Assembly: GCA_046199005.1 (NCBI GenBank)
Contig: CP176050.1
Span: 3,968,001-4,032,000 of the forward strand
Direction of reading: 5' to 3'
Length of the DNA stretch: 64,000 bases
DNA from: Ascidiimonas sp046199005
GTDB lineage: Bacteria > Bacteroidota > Bacteroidia > Flavobacteriales > Flavobacteriaceae
A program made the translations under genes and the position numbers. The notes beneath the pieces were generated by a model, which was not told the DNA's origin, made no database searches, and was given only the letters and a program-made list of their open reading frames with translations. Positions 24,226 to 33,700 of the stretch are shown here, piece after piece. Every line of letters begins with the position of its first letter. The stretch's first letter is position 1.

Positions 24226-26298
24226 ATGAGTCTAAATAAAAATAATTTTAAGTATTATTTTTTGTTTTTTTTCTCCCATTTCGCACTTGGTCAAGAAGCT
24301 CAGGATTCTATATTAAGACAAGATTTGGATGAAGTTATAGTGTCTGCCACGCGAACGGTAAGACAATTATCTTCGCTACCGCTTCCTGCACAAATTCTGT
24401 CTAAAGAAGAGCTTAAGGCTACTAATAACCTTAGGTTGGCAGATATTCTGAATGAACAAACAGGTTTGATTACTGTTCCTGATTTTGGAGGCGGAGAGGG
24501 ATTGCAAATGCAGGGTTTAGATTCTCAATATACCTTAATACTTATAGATGGCGTACCGCTGATAGGTCGTTCTGCCGGCACGCTTGACCTCAACAGAATA
24601 AGTCTAGGAAACATTAAGCAAATAGAAGTTGTAAAAGGCGCTTCTTCAAGTTTGTATGGGAGTGAAGCTCTGGGCGGTGTCGTAAATATTATTACAGAAA
24701 CCCCTAAAGAATCTCTTAACGGAAATGTAAACTATCGCGCTAGCTCTTTCAACACAAATGATATAGGTCTTACCCTAAATCACAAAGAAAACGCTCTTGG
24801 GATCAATCTTTTTTTTAATCGTTTCAGCAGTGATGGTTATGACCTGAATCGCGAAGATGAGGTGAACACCGTAGACCCCTTTGTGAATTATACCTCAACT
24901 CTTAAAATTAGTTATGAATTTTCTGCCAGCACTAAAATAACTGCCTCAGCTCGTTACTTTGATCAGGAACAAGAACTGACTTTGTCGGAAGACATAAACG
25001 GAGAAAGCGAGATTAACGAATGGAATACGCATCTCTTGTTGGATCATGCATTTTCAGATAAATGGAAAGGAGATTTAGAGCTGTACGGTACTGGTTATAG
25101 AGCTAACGAATTCACCGATGAACTGGGTGGAGAGCGTCTTGACGATCGGTTTTTTAATCAATTGCTCTTAAGGCCTGAGTACCGAATGAGCTATCAACCT
25201 TCATCAGGTACCGAGGTGATCGCAGGAATTGGCATCACCCATGAGACTTTAGACAGAACAGATTTTTCTGAAATGCCCGTTTTTAATGCGCCCTATGTTT
25301 ATGCACAACTGGATCACAGGTTTCTTACCAAATTCAATTTAATTGTAGGCGCCCGATTTGACAGTCATAATGAATACAATTCCCAATTTAGTCCGAAAGC
25401 AGCGTTGAGATATCGTTTAAATGATAAGATCGCCTTAAAAGGTTCTGTGGGTTACGGTTTTAAAGCTCCTGATTTCAGACAATTATATTTTGATTTCACC
25501 AACACTACCGTAGGGTACACCGTCTTGGGTAATGAAGCAGCACTTACGGCATTGGATCGATTGGAAACCCAGGGGCAAATTGCTAATCTATTGGTTCCAT
25601 TAACTATTTTTGACGATGAATTATCGCCCGAAAACTCCGTAAGTCTGAATCTTGGGGCAGATTATAAAATAGCCGATAATCTCTCCTTAAATCTAAATCT
25701 CTTCCGAAATAATATTAATGATCTAATTGATACCCGGATCATTGCAAATAAAAACAACGGACAAAACATTTTTAGTTACTTCAATATCAATGAGGTATAT
25801 ACGCAAGGATTAGAATTTGACCTGACTTGGAGACCTCTTCGAAATCTTAAAATACAAGGAGGATATCAGCTCTTATACGCAAAAGACAAAGAAGCAGAAC
25901 GTGCCTTTGAGAATGGAGAAGTATTTGCCAGACTAAATCCTGCTTCTCCTTCTTTTCAATTGACCTCCAGCGACTACTTTGGGCTCTTCAACAGATCAAG
26001 ACATATAGCCAATGTAAAAGCCTTTTACACTATTCCAGACTGGAATGCAGATCTGAATATCAGAACTATTTACAGAAGTAAATTTGGGCTTTTCGATACC
26101 AATGGAAACGGGTATCTGGACAATTTTGATGACTTTGTCGACGGCTATGCTATAGTGGATGTCGCATTCAACAAAACGATATTAAAAAATTACAAGATTG
26201 GTCTGGGAATGGATAATGTTCTAGGCTTTACAGACCCTCAGAACATAAGTAACATTCCCGGAAGAATTGTCTATGGAAAACTAAACATTAACTTTTAA
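24226..26298 (+). CDS. TonB-dependent haem receptor (HmuR-like)
   Basis: A 690-residue outer-membrane receptor. A signal peptide (about 1-22) leads to a TonB-box region D-E-V-I-V-S-A-T-R, the plug domain (about 40-160, with I-L-I-D-G-V-P-L-I-G-R and S-S-L-Y-G-S-E-A-L-G-G-V-V-N-I-I) and a 22-strand barrel ending in a C-terminal aromatic residue. There is no N-terminal STN or carboxypeptidase-like domain. The substrate call rests on the HmuY-like gene 10 bases downstream; other iron compounds are possible. Confidence 0.85.
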   Translation: MSLNKNNFKYYFLFFFSHFALGQEAQDSILRQDLDEVIVSATRTVRQLSSLPLPAQILSKEELKATNNLRLADILNEQTGLITVPDFGGGEGLQMQGLDSQYTLILIDGVPLIGRSAGTLDLNRISLGNIKQIEVVKGASSSLYGSEALGGVVNIITETPKESLNGNVNYRASSFNTNDIGLTLNHKENALGINLFFNRFSSDGYDLNREDEVNTVDPFVNYTSTLKISYEFSASTKITASARYFDQEQELTLSEDINGESEINEWNTHLLLDHAFSDKWKGDLELYGTGYRANEFTDELGGERLDDRFFNQLLLRPEYRMSYQPSSGTEVIAGIGITHETLDRTDFSEMPVFNAPYVYAQLDHRFLTKFNLIVGARFDSHNEYNSQFSPKAALRYRLNDKIALKGSVGYGFKAPDFRQLYFDFTNTTVGYTVLGNEAALTALDRLETQGQIANLLVPLTIFDDELSPENSVSLNLGADYKIADNLSLNLNLFRNNINDLIDTRIIANKNNGQNIFSYFNINEVYTQGLEFDLTWRPLRNLKIQGGYQLLYAKDKEAERAFENGEVFARLNPASPSFQLTSSDYFGLFNRSRHIANVKAFYTIPDWNADLNIRTIYRSKFGLFDTNGNGYLDNFDDFVDGYAIVDVAFNKTILKNYKIGLGMDNVLGFTDPQNISNIPGRIVYGKLNINF

Positions 26299-26308
26299 TC
26301 TATCTCAA

Positions 26309-26935
26309 ATGAAAATTTTTAAAACTTTATTATTAGCAGGACTTACAGCAATAATCACAGGAGCCTGTAGCAGTGATGATGAAGGTCCGCGTCTCGAAGC
26401 GGTAGAATCACAGCAAATCTCCAATTTGCATGCTCCACAGCAAGGTGGACAGGGTGAACCTATATCTGGAGCATTTACCAAATTTGATTTTTCCACAGGT
26501 CAAATTACTACCAGTGAAACCGAATGGGATATTGCGTTCAGAGGCACAACGATTATTGTAAATGGCGGAACTTCCTTGGGTACGACAGACGAACCGGATC
26601 GAAACGGAAATGCCGCCGCGTACATTGCCAGCGGAACATTTGCTTCTGTCACTGAGGTGGATGATGCTTTATTCAAACAAGACAGCGGTACTGGATATGC
26701 GATCCCTTCCGGTAGTGGTAATGGTTGGTATCTTTACAATCCGCAGGCATTTCTAATTACGCCCATCGCTGGTAAAATTCTTGTTTTTAGAACCCGTGAT
26801 AACCGATTTGCCAAAGTAGAGATCCTCAGTTACTACGAAAATGCACCTGAAAATCCAGATGTTATGGTAGATGAAGGAAGGTACTACACGTTTAATTATG
26901 TTTACCAACCAAATGCTGGTATCAATACATTCTAA
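26309..26935 (+). CDS. HmuY-family haem-binding lipoprotein
   Basis: A 208-residue lipoprotein with signal and lipobox T-G-A-C (Cys20). The motif W-D-I-A-F-R-G-T-T-I-I-V-N-G-G, the later G-W-Y-L-Y-N and the C-terminal Y-Y-T-F-N-Y-V-Y-Q are characteristic of HmuY. Porphyromonas HmuY takes haem from host proteins and passes it to HmuR. The haem ligands (His in P. gingivalis, Met in several relatives) cannot be assigned safely. It is in an operon with the receptor (10-base gap) and DoxX (3-base gap). Confidence 0.85.
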   Translation: MKIFKTLLLAGLTAIITGACSSDDEGPRLEAVESQQISNLHAPQQGGQGEPISGAFTKFDFSTGQITTSETEWDIAFRGTTIIVNGGTSLGTTDEPDRNGNAAAYIASGTFASVTEVDDALFKQDSGTGYAIPSGSGNGWYLYNPQAFLITPIAGKILVFRTRDNRFAKVEILSYYENAPENPDVMVDEGRYYTFNYVYQPNAGINTF

Positions 26936-26938
26936 ATA

Positions 26939-27394
26939 ATGATGAAAACAGTTTCTATTTTATTCATTCTTATGCGTCTTTTTTTGGGCGGTATGATGGT
27001 ATACGGCGGAATACAGAAATTTCAAAAGCCCATTCCTTCTCCTGTGGAGGTAGTAGAAAAAGCACAGAAATTTACAGGTGCGGAAGACAAAAGTACCTTG
27101 CAAAAGGTATTGTATATAAATGGTGCTAAACAAACAGGTTATTTTTGGCAAGTGCTGGGAATATGTGAACTACTCTTTGGCTTACTACTTCTTTTACAGG
27201 GTACAGGTTTTCTTGGTGCCTTGTTTCTTTTACCCATTACGCTACATATCTTTCTATTTCATATTTTTCTGGAAGCAGACGAATTGGGTGAACTTTTTCA
27301 AACCGGAGCACTGTTTGCCATAAATATCTTACTGGTACTTAAAGAACGTAATAAGTGGAAGCATTTGCTTTGGATAAAACCCCTTCCGAAATAA
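26939..27394 (+). CDS. DoxX-family membrane protein
   Basis: A 151-residue inner-membrane protein with four helices (about 5-22, 68-90, 92-112, 122-138). M-R-L-F-L-G-G-M-M-V-Y-G-G-I-Q-K-F is a DoxX-like first helix. It is the last gene of the receptor-HmuY operon, 3 bases after hmuY. DoxX proteins are redox-linked in some bacteria; what it does in haem uptake is not known. Confidence 0.78.
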   Translation: MMKTVSILFILMRLFLGGMMVYGGIQKFQKPIPSPVEVVEKAQKFTGAEDKSTLQKVLYINGAKQTGYFWQVLGICELLFGLLLLLQGTGFLGALFLLPITLHIFLFHIFLEADELGELFQTGALFAINILLVLKERNKWKHLLWIKPLPK

Positions 27395-27445
27395 TCACAC
27401 TGAATCTAAAGCTAGAGAGATTCATCTATCTATCATTAAGTGATA

Positions 27446-28033
27446 CTATTTAGTTGGATAATAACAGTGCAAGATAGAGATTAATTCTTCTTTTCCTTCT
27501 AAAATACCGTGGACCTGCTCAAGCGCCTCTTTTGAAAATATTTCGAATAAGGGTTGGGGCAGGTTTCCTATTTCAAAAAAAGCACCTTTAATAAGCTTGT
27601 CCCATTTATGGTGATATTTTAATAGATCATCGGGATAAACTGTTTTTCTTTTGGTCCCTTCATCTGCTGCTCTAAAAGGCTTTGCAATATTCAGGTAACC
27701 ATAATCATCTGTAAGCTCTTCACCAACTTCAATATCACGAATCGCAATTTCAAAATCGTAAGGTGTCGTTAAACAATTGCTTTTAAAACTATGATTCACA
27801 AACTTTGCATGATCCCAGCAAAGAATATAATTCCCCTCATGATTTCTAAATGTGTAATAGTCTAATGTTTTCTGATAAATTGGACTCATCTCATCCAATT
27901 TAGATGGTGTGATTACGATATCAAGCTCGTCTTGTACCCAAGTAATGGTTCCTTTGGGGATTCGTTCTTTAGCAACAACGCCGTAACCTATTTCGTCCGA
28001 AATAAATTGCAACACCGTAGAAGGATGTATCAT
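27446..28033 (-). CDS. SET-domain protein (putative lysine methyltransferase)
   Basis: A 195-residue protein with SET-domain hallmarks: Y-G-V-V-A-K-E-R-I-P-K-G-T near the start, F-V-N-H-S-F-K-S-N-C (the N-H-S knot) in the middle, and E-V-G-E-E-L-T-D-D-Y-G-Y (the E-L-x-x-D-Y motif). These residues bind SAM and the target lysine. Bacterial SET proteins are uncommon and their targets are mostly unknown. It lies 27 bases downstream of bioA on the same strand, so it may be co-transcribed with the biotin operon. Confidence 0.82.
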   Translation of the reverse strand: MIHPSTVLQFISDEIGYGVVAKERIPKGTITWVQDELDIVITPSKLDEMSPIYQKTLDYYTFRNHEGNYILCWDHAKFVNHSFKSNCLTTPYDFEIAIRDIEVGEELTDDYGYLNIAKPFRAADEGTKRKTVYPDDLLKYHHKWDKLIKGAFFEIGNLPQPLFEIFSKEALEQVHGILEGKEELISILHCYYPTK

Positions 28034-28060
28034 TCAAATACTTAAATAAGATATTTAAAA

Positions 28061-29329
28061 TTACACTATTTTTTGAAGCGCAAGAGAAATCGTATCGTAA
28101 ATTTTGTGCAATTGTTTTTTTGTGATAATATAAGGCGGAAGTATATAAATTGTATTTCCCAGCGGTCTTAAGAACACGCCCTCATCCATGAAAAATTGAA
28201 ACAATCTATCTCGCAGACTCCCATAGCGTTCCATTTTCACATTAAGATCGAGCGCGTAAATGATGCCACAATTACGCGTAGAGGCTACTTTAGGATGTTT
28301 GGAAATCTCTTTATCAAATTCAAGATGCGCCCCTTGAATCATTTTTCGTTGCTTTTGAATATTATCAGAATTCAACAGTTCTATAGCAGCTATTGCGGCA
28401 GAACAGGCTAACGGATTCGCAGTATAGGTATGTCCGTGAAAAAAACCTTTTGCGATTTCATTACTATAAAAGGCGTCATAGATTTGCTGCGTGCAACTGG
28501 TGGCCGCCATGGGCACTACTCCCGCTGTTAACGCTTTTGAAAGACATATAATATCTGGTTTATTTAAAAGTTGATCGGAAGCAAAATTGGTTCCTGTTTT
28601 ACCAAAACCAGTCATCACCTCGTCGGCTATAGTCACTACCTCATTTGCTTTGCTGATTCGTAATAATTCGCAAAGACCTTTGGCATCGTACATTTTCATA
28701 GCAGCAGCTCCTTGTACCAAAGGCTCATAAACAAAGGCGGCTACCTGTTCTTTTTCAACGATCTCCCGAAAGGCTTTCAATACCTTTATATTATTTTTGC
28801 CATCAGGAACCGGAATTCTCTTTACCGATATGAAAAATTCTTCAAACGGGCCGTTGTAAACCGATATTCCTGAGACAGACATCGCCCCAAAAGTATCGCC
28901 GTGAAAACCTTCTTCAAAAGCTATGATGGTGTTGCGTTTTCTTCCGTTATTGAAATGATATTGTAAAGCCATTTTAATTCCGATCTCGGTAGCGGTTGAG
29001 CCATTATCGGAAAAAAAGATCTTTTGTTGATTGGAAGGAAGAATTTGGAGCATTGCTTCCGCTAAGCTCACCGCCGGTTCGTGGGTAAAACCACTAAAAA
29101 CTACCTGGTCAAGCGTCCGCATTTGCGCCTCAACTTTATCCATTATATAATCATTACAATGGCCATACATACTCGTGTACCACGAAGCAATACCGTCTAT
29201 CCACTCCTTTCCATTCTCACCATAAATAATCGCTCCCTTGGCACGAACAACGGGTATAGCTGTAGGATGCAACTTATGTTGGGTTAACGGATGCCATATA
29301 TGTTTTTGATCTCTCTCTTGTAAGTTCAT
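28061..29329 (-). CDS. bioA: Adenosylmethionine-8-amino-7-oxononanoate aminotransferase
   Basis: A 422-residue PLP enzyme that converts KAPA to DAPA with SAM as amino donor. It starts with K-H-I-W-H-P-L-T-Q, typical of BioA, and has W-I-D-G-I-A-S-W-Y, the G-S-T-A-T-E-I-G PLP-phosphate site, D-E-V-M-T-G-F-G-K-T-G, and the Schiff-base Lys in L-S-K-A-L-T-A-G. The ATG at 29329 is preferred over a TTG one codon upstream. bioD ends 14 bases before it, in the order bioF-bioD-bioA. Confidence 0.96.
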   Translation of the reverse strand: MNLQERDQKHIWHPLTQHKLHPTAIPVVRAKGAIIYGENGKEWIDGIASWYTSMYGHCNDYIMDKVEAQMRTLDQVVFSGFTHEPAVSLAEAMLQILPSNQQKIFFSDNGSTATEIGIKMALQYHFNNGRKRNTIIAFEEGFHGDTFGAMSVSGISVYNGPFEEFFISVKRIPVPDGKNNIKVLKAFREIVEKEQVAAFVYEPLVQGAAAMKMYDAKGLCELLRISKANEVVTIADEVMTGFGKTGTNFASDQLLNKPDIICLSKALTAGVVPMAATSCTQQIYDAFYSNEIAKGFFHGHTYTANPLACSAAIAAIELLNSDNIQKQRKMIQGAHLEFDKEISKHPKVASTRNCGIIYALDLNVKMERYGSLRDRLFQFFMDEGVFLRPLGNTIYILPPYIITKKQLHKIYDTISLALQKIV

Positions 29330-29343
29330 CAAACGTTTACTGA

Positions 29344-29967
29344 TTAGATTTCCTGTAGTTTTTCCCGTAAGCGATCTGCATATTCTGCAACCACATTTTT
29401 ATCAAAATAGGGTTCGTCTTCAATTCGGCCAAGAACTTGCACTCCACTCATCTTTTGAATAATACGCTCCGTTTCTCTATTCTCATTTCCGCTATAGATC
29501 AAATAAGGTGAATATCCTTGTCCTTTTAGACTTTCCAGCGTCAAGAGGGTATGATTGATGCTCCCGAGGTAATGCCTTGATACTACTATAATTTTATAGG
29601 AGCTTTTGATCAGATCAAGAATCGTTTTGGTATCGTTTAGAGGTACAAGCAAACCTCCGGCACCTTCGATCACCAGACTGTTCTTCGTCTCTGGTTCTTT
29701 TATCTCGTCTACTTTAATGCTTATCCCGTCAAGTACAGCAGCGGCATGCGGACTCATAGGATGTGAAAGAGCATAGCTGTTTTTATGAATTTTAGTGACT
29801 GTATTTGTTATAAGGCGTTCCACTTTATGGGTATCTGAGTTTTCAAGATCCCCTGCTTGCACAGGTTTCCAGTAATCTGCCTTCAACGCTTCCGTAATAA
29901 TTGCAGCGACTACCGTTTTCCCTACGTCTGTAGATATTCCTGTAACAAAAATTGTCTTTTTAGTCAT
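29344..29967 (-). CDS. bioD: Dethiobiotin synthetase
   Basis: A 207-residue ATP-dependent carboxylase that closes the ureido ring of dethiobiotin. The P-loop G-I-S-T-D-V-G-K-T is at about 10-18, W-K-P-V-Q-A-G-D holds the DAPA-contacting residues, and V-I-E-G-A-G-G-L-L-V-P is the family signature. Its start lies 2 bases after the bioF stop, so translation is probably coupled. Confidence 0.95.
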   Translation of the reverse strand: MTKKTIFVTGISTDVGKTVVAAIITEALKADYWKPVQAGDLENSDTHKVERLITNTVTKIHKNSYALSHPMSPHAAAVLDGISIKVDEIKEPETKNSLVIEGAGGLLVPLNDTKTILDLIKSSYKIIVVSRHYLGSINHTLLTLESLKGQGYSPYLIYSGNENRETERIIQKMSGVQVLGRIEDEPYFDKNVVAEYADRLREKLQEI

Positions 29968-29969
29968 TT

Positions 29970-31121
29970 CTAAAGGTTATTATTTACAAAAGTAGCCAAC
30001 AAGGCTAATACCTCGGAGATTTCGTTTTCCGAATTGTAACTGTGAAGGCAAAAACGAAGCCTTTCTTTTCCTTTGGGCACGGTAGGAGCTAATATGGGTT
30101 TTACCTGATAACCGTGAACTGTTAGTTCATTTGCGATGTGCTTTACCGTCTCAACTCCCGGAATCAATGCACAGTGAATTGCTGAATCACTATTGATAAA
30201 TAAAGAAGCTAAATTATTTTTTTTAACCATCTTCTTAAAAAATGCTATGCGATCTCGAAGCTTCTCGTGATGTATATTTTGAAGCTGTAACAATTCGTAA
30301 GCCGCAACAATTCCGGCTACAGAATGAGGAGGAAGGCCTGTAGTGTAGATAAGACTCCTTGCAAAGTTAACAAGGTATTGCTTAAGATCTTCACTCCCAA
30401 GAACAGCAGCACCGTGACCGCCCATTGCCTTTCCAAATGTTACGATCGAAGCGAACACTTTATCCTGAATTTCCCTTTCCAAAACCAAGCCCCTGCCCTC
30501 AGCACCCATGACACCAAGAGCGTGTGCTTCATCTACAATAAGCAAGCAATTATACTTTTCACAGCACGCTGTTAGCGGTATAAGATGCGGACTATCGCCG
30601 TCCATCGAAAATATAGATTCGGTCACTACATAAATAATTGCATTTTCTGAGGTTACCTTTTGTATTTTATTCTCAAGATCACCCAGATCGTTGTGTCCGA
30701 ATTTCCAGCTTCGTGCATGACTCATTTGAATTCCATCACGAATGGATGCATGAATGTATTCATCGTAAAGTATCATATCATCCTTTTGAGGTACACTGGA
30801 AAAAAAACCAATATTTGCATCATACCCTGAATTGAAGATCAATGCACTCTCCATTTGATGAAATTCTGAAATTAATGATTCTGCGATCCAGTACAAAGAA
30901 TGATCTCCTGTGAGCAAGCGGGAACCTGTAGCCCCGTTTTTAGAAGCATAACGGGATAACAAAGCAGCACTTTTTACTTTCAAGTCTTCTAAAGCTGAAA
31001 ACCCGAGGTAATCATTTGATGAAAAATCGACTCCGCTTATGGATCGGGGAAGCTTGCGCAAGCTATTTTGCTGCTTGCGCATTTCGATCTTTTTATATAA
31101 TTTCTGCGGAAGCGATTTCAT
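29970..31121 (-). CDS. bioF: 8-amino-7-oxononanoate synthase (KAPA synthase)
   Basis: A 383-residue PLP enzyme of the alpha-oxoamine synthase family that joins pimeloyl-CoA/ACP to alanine. Motifs: D-F-S-S-N-D-Y-L-G-F, G-A-T-G-S-R-L-L-T-G, V-D-E-A-H-A-L-G, and the PLP Lys in T-F-G-K-A-M-G-G-H-G. An in-frame ATG at 31163 would add 14 residues (starting M-S-D-E-L-G). I start at 31121 because BioF proteins usually begin L-x-x-K-L near there, but a TATCTTCG -7-like box near 31186 allows the longer form. It is the first gene of bioF-bioD-bioA. Confidence 0.92.
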   Translation of the reverse strand: MKSLPQKLYKKIEMRKQQNSLRKLPRSISGVDFSSNDYLGFSALEDLKVKSAALLSRYASKNGATGSRLLTGDHSLYWIAESLISEFHQMESALIFNSGYDANIGFFSSVPQKDDMILYDEYIHASIRDGIQMSHARSWKFGHNDLGDLENKIQKVTSENAIIYVVTESIFSMDGDSPHLIPLTACCEKYNCLLIVDEAHALGVMGAEGRGLVLEREIQDKVFASIVTFGKAMGGHGAAVLGSEDLKQYLVNFARSLIYTTGLPPHSVAGIVAAYELLQLQNIHHEKLRDRIAFFKKMVKKNNLASLFINSDSAIHCALIPGVETVKHIANELTVHGYQVKPILAPTVPKGKERLRFCLHSYNSENEISEVLALLATFVNNNL

Positions 31122-31255
31122 AGGCAACAAAAATAACGATTGTACACCTAATTCATCACTCATCTCAATGAAATAACAACGAAGATAACTCTCAAAAAAG
31201 AAGTCTTTTACCTTTTAGGTCTTTTCACCTATCTTAGTTTCAAATTCTACTCTTT

Positions 31256-33067
31256 ATGAAAAAGATTTTATGCTGTCTGGCTTTCTTTGCTATACAACTG
31301 AATAGTGCTCAAAAAGAAAGTGTCTATTCTATATCATTTGAAAATGCTGTTCATCATGAAGCGAAGATCGAAATGGCGTTCTTTGATCTTGAACAGGACA
31401 CCATCACTTTACGAATGAGCAGAACTTCACCAGGCAGGTACGCATTGCATGAATTTGCTAAAAATGTGTATGACCTTAAAGTAGTTGACGGTAAAGGAAA
31501 TTCTTTGAAAGTTAGAAAACCCGATCCTTACCATTGGGAGATCACAGGGCATGACGGAAGCCTACAGGTTTCTTATAAATTATATGCAAATCATGCAGAT
31601 GGCACCTATTCACAAATTGATGAAACTCATGCACATTTGAATATGCCGGCAACCTTTATGTACGTTCCATCCTTACACAAAAGACCTATTCGGATTCAAT
31701 TTAAGACTAGAGAAGATTTAAATTGGAAGGTAGCCACACAGTTAAAACCAGAGAAAGATGATTTTTATTTTGCTCCGGATCTGGATTATTTTATGGACAG
31801 CCCCACAGAGATCAGTGATTTCGAACAAAGATCTTTCGTTGAAACCTCGAACGGGAAAGAATATACGATTCATCTGGTGCTACACCATTCTGGTACGACG
31901 GAAGAATTTGATACCTATTTCGACATGGTTAAAGCAATTGTAGCACAGGAAAAAGCTGTTTTTGGAGCACTTCCGGACTTTGACTATGGTAATTATTATT
32001 TTCTTGGCTGCTATTTACCACATGTAGACGGGGACGGGATGGAACATCGAAACTCTACAATCCTCACCAGCACACTTCCTTTAGGTGAAGGTGGGATGGA
32101 ACAGAATATCGGAACTGTTTCACACGAATTCTTTCACGCGTGGAATGTAGAACGCATACGACCTGCATCTCTACAGCCTTTTGACTATGAAGCCGCAAAC
32201 ATGAGTGGAGCCCTTTGGTTTGCGGAAGGCTTCACGAGCTATTATACAGGTCTCATTTTATGCAGGGCGGGAATTATTTCACCGGAAGCTTACATCGAAG
32301 GCTTGTCTCGTACCTTCAAGTATGTATGGAATTCACCCGGAAGAGCATTTTTCAATCCCGTAGAAATGAGCTATCAGGCACCGTTTGTAGATGCAGCTAC
32401 CTCGGTAGACGATGTGAACAGAGAAAATACATTTATTTCGTACTATTCTTACGGAAGCATGCTAGGACTTGCACTGGATCTCTCCTTACGACAAATGGAT
32501 AAAAAGCTTCATTTGGATGATTACATGAAACTGGTCTGGAATAAATACGGCAAAAATGAGATTCCCTTTACCCTAAAAGACCTCCAAAGTGCATTAAATC
32601 AGTACGCCGGAAGCGAATTCGGTGATCACTTTTTCAACAATTATATTTACAAGAGCGAGATGCCAGATTATGAAAAATTATTTAAGGAGGTAGGTGTATT
32701 GGTAACACAGGAAACAGAAAAGGCTTTTTCAGGATTAACGGTGGAAGAACTTTCCGGTAGGTTGGTAATCTCAGAAAATACGCAAATCAACTCTCCCGCG
32801 TACAAGGCAAATTTGGAGAAAGGAGATCTAATTTTGAAGATCAATAGTACCGAGGTTTTTACGATTGATGAATTAGATGAATCACTACGTATGCATCAAC
32901 CAAAAGATACAATTTCTATTGATTTTAGTCGATTTGGAAAAGACAGGAATACTACCTTGATTCTTGAGTCAGACCCATCTTACAAAATATACTTTCAGGA
33001 GGTCACCGGAAAACCGTTGTCAGAAGAGGTAAAAAGTAATCGCGATTCATGGCTGAAACCTAGATGA
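31256..33067 (+). CDS. M61-family metallopeptidase with PDZ domain
   Basis: A 603-residue secreted protein: signal peptide (about 1-18), an N-terminal beta domain, the gluzincin catalytic domain with H290-E-F-F-H294 followed by A-W-N-V-E-R-I-R, and a C-terminal PDZ domain (about 490-580, with S-P-A-Y-K-A-N-L-E-K-G-D-L-I-L-K-I). This is the glycyl aminopeptidase (M61) layout. It probably trims peptides in the periplasm or outside the cell. It is a single gene, divergent from bioF. Confidence 0.9.
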   Translation: MKKILCCLAFFAIQLNSAQKESVYSISFENAVHHEAKIEMAFFDLEQDTITLRMSRTSPGRYALHEFAKNVYDLKVVDGKGNSLKVRKPDPYHWEITGHDGSLQVSYKLYANHADGTYSQIDETHAHLNMPATFMYVPSLHKRPIRIQFKTREDLNWKVATQLKPEKDDFYFAPDLDYFMDSPTEISDFEQRSFVETSNGKEYTIHLVLHHSGTTEEFDTYFDMVKAIVAQEKAVFGALPDFDYGNYYFLGCYLPHVDGDGMEHRNSTILTSTLPLGEGGMEQNIGTVSHEFFHAWNVERIRPASLQPFDYEAANMSGALWFAEGFTSYYTGLILCRAGIISPEAYIEGLSRTFKYVWNSPGRAFFNPVEMSYQAPFVDAATSVDDVNRENTFISYYSYGSMLGLALDLSLRQMDKKLHLDDYMKLVWNKYGKNEIPFTLKDLQSALNQYAGSEFGDHFFNNYIYKSEMPDYEKLFKEVGVLVTQETEKAFSGLTVEELSGRLVISENTQINSPAYKANLEKGDLILKINSTEVFTIDELDESLRMHQPKDTISIDFSRFGKDRNTTLILESDPSYKIYFQEVTGKPLSEEVKSNRDSWLKPR

Positions 33068-33112
33068 TTCGTTAGAATAAGGTCAATTAAGAATTGGAAA
33101 AAAAGACGTAAT

Positions 33113-33633
33113 CTAATCTATAGAAACCCAACGGTAGTCGTTAGGTATGGTGGCGTCCAGAAGGTCAATATCAAGTTTCCTCGCCTTTTTTTTGCGGTTA
33201 CAAATGCAGTTTCTATATCGTTTAACCTGTATACCTTAATTCTTTTGTTTGAATTATACCAAACCAGAACATCAATAGATTTTTTCCCATCAGCCAAGGG
33301 TTGTTTAAAAACGGACACATAGTCAAACTGATCTATTTTGTTCCATTTACCTAACTTAAGAAAACCCAGAACAAATTCTATTTTATACCGATTTCCTTGC
33401 TTATCAAAATGTAATACTCGGTTCATTGAAAATCCAATACCTGTAAAAAAAGTACCTATTATTGGTCTGAAAGTCTTAATATGATTGTTTAATCGATTGC
33501 CCTGCATTCCCGACTCGAAGCCGGTAAAGAAAAAGTAACATAGTACGATCGTAAGGGTAAAGAACAGTGCAGCAATTAATAGCTGCCATAAAGGTCTTTT
33601 ACTTTTACACACCAAATTTTGCGAATTTTCCAT
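33113..33633 (-). pseudogene. Membrane-protein gene with a -1 frameshift in a poly-A tract
   Basis: The gene starts at the ATG at 33633 (M-E-N-S-Q-N) and encodes two membrane helices (about 15-35 and 48-66) and a soluble C-terminal domain (M-N-R-V-L-H-F-D-K-Q-G-N-R-Y). At 33186-33193 there are eight A on the coding strand. As written, the frame continues K-K-R-R-G-N-L-I-L-T-F and stops at 33118. With nine A it would read A-K-K-K-A-R-K-L-D-I-D-L-L-D-A-T-I-P-N-D and stop at 33113, a far more natural protein end. So one base is missing relative to the likely ancestral gene. It may be a mutation, a sequencing slip, or transcriptional slippage. Family unknown. Confidence 0.7.
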
Positions 33634-33648
33634 GGTTATAAAACTAAA

Positions 33649-33676
33649 AAAAGCACTGGAAAATACCAGTGCTTTT
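33649..33676 (-). terminator. Terminator of atpD-atpC
   Basis: AAAAGCACTGG (33649-33659) pairs with CCAGTGCTTTT (33666-33676) in a perfect 11-bp stem with a 6-base loop. On the minus strand T-rich bases follow. It ends 24 bases past the atpC stop and lies before the ATG of the next minus-strand gene. Confidence 0.85.
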
Positions 33677-33700
33677 AGCAATTTTTCAAATCGTAAGAGC

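Noticed and set aside
31122..31255. BirA-type operator before bioF
   Set aside because: I looked for a long inverted repeat of the BirA type and found only the short AGACCTAAAAGGT-like symmetry, which is not convincing.
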